From Verrucomicrobiota bacterium (lineage in GTDB: Bacteria > Verrucomicrobiota > Verrucomicrobiia > Opitutales > Opitutaceae): DNA of 6,457 bases. The notes beneath the pieces were generated by a model. That model worked only from the letters and a program-made list of their open reading frames with translations, made no database searches and was not told where the DNA came from. The translations under genes were made by a program, and so were the position numbers. This document shows positions 6,223-6,457 of this stretch, in pieces (positions within the stretch are counted from its first letter, which is position 1; each line of letters starts with the position of its first letter). The DNA lies in assembly GCA_023447015.1 (NCBI GenBank), contig JAEXPG010000556.1, positions 1 to 6,457 of the forward strand. The letters run 5' to 3'.

Positions 6223-6253
6223 GGGGAGGAAGGCGGGAGCGGCGAGCGACGGG

Positions 6254-6457
6254 TCAGAAGCCCTTGACCTTGAAGAGGCCGGTCACCGAGCGGTTCGAGT
6301 GGATCCGGAGGATGGCCTCGCCGAGGAGACCGGCGACGCTCAAGCGGGTGATGGGCAGACCGCGGGTCTCCAGCGGCACCGAGTTGGTCGTGATGAGCTC
6401 GTCGATCGAGCCGTTGGCCAGGCGCGCGTAGGCCATCTCGCTGAGCATGCAGTGGCT
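6254..6457 (-). CDS. prs: Ribose-phosphate pyrophosphokinase, C-terminal end only
   Basis: PRPP synthetase transfers pyrophosphate from ATP to ribose-5-phosphate, making PRPP for nucleotide, histidine and tryptophan synthesis. Only the last 67 residues are in the window; the frame is open through the right edge. They follow the family's C-terminus closely: THC-like SHCML, then LANGSIDELITTNSVPL, matching the usual IxExVxTDTIPL strand, then ITRLSVAGLLGEAILRIHSNRSVTGLF, matching the usual LSVAxLLAEAIRRIHxxxSVSxLF. A short KVKGF tail follows where most homologues stop. The first visible Met (6448) is internal, not the start. The stop is TGA at 6256-6254, and degQ begins 31 bp downstream. The assignment is secure despite the truncation. 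Confidence 0.9.
   Translation of the reverse strand, partial: SHCMLSEMAYARLANGSIDELITTNSVPLETRGLPITRLSVAGLLGEAILRIHSNRSVTGLFKVKGF

Noticed and set aside
4744..6267. 507-codon open frame on the plus strand opposite degQ
   Set aside because: It is antisense to a protease with an intact catalytic triad and domain order. Its product is Arg/Asp/His-rich with no recognisable fold, as expected from the complement of GC-biased codons.

Overview
This window is GC-rich bacterial chromosome with tightly packed, housekeeping-like genes. Codon third positions in most genes are overwhelmingly G or C. A histidine-biosynthesis gene, a PRPP synthetase and an HtrA protease sit beside an OleA/OleB hydrocarbon pair with FabZ and FabI. 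This fits a member of the Verrucomicrobiota (Opitutaceae-like), a group known to carry ole genes. That assignment is inferred from protein character and gene content, not from a database search.

Layout. Positions 1-567 (+) hold the 3' three quarters of hisF, cut by the left edge. At 640-1113 (+) is a small membrane-anchored protein of unknown function, perhaps Coa1-like, with less extreme codon use than its neighbours. The convergent gap 1114-1329 holds a short ATCCGTG tandem repeat and two stem-loops. All remaining genes are on the minus strand. Read in their own direction they are: the end of prs (ribose-phosphate pyrophosphokinase, cut by the right edge), a DegQ/HtrA-type periplasmic serine protease, a 289-bp gap, then fabZ, fabI, oleA and oleB in one tight operon.

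The four-gene operon is the main point of interest. fabZ and fabI overlap by GTGA, fabI and oleA are 4 bp apart, and the oleA stop lies 2 bp before the oleB start. OleA makes a beta-keto acid by head-to-head condensation of two acyl-CoAs. OleB decarboxylates a cis-beta-lactone to a cis-olefin. The two enzymes needed between these steps, OleD (ketone reduction) and OleC (beta-lactone synthetase), are not in this operon. Its downstream end is visible in the window, and the upstream neighbour is an unrelated protease. Dehydratase and enoyl reductase genes occupy the places beside oleA and oleB instead. Either oleC and oleD lie elsewhere in the genome, or these proteins work in a variant long-chain lipid pathway.

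No tRNA, rRNA, CRISPR array, insertion sequence or prophage feature was seen.
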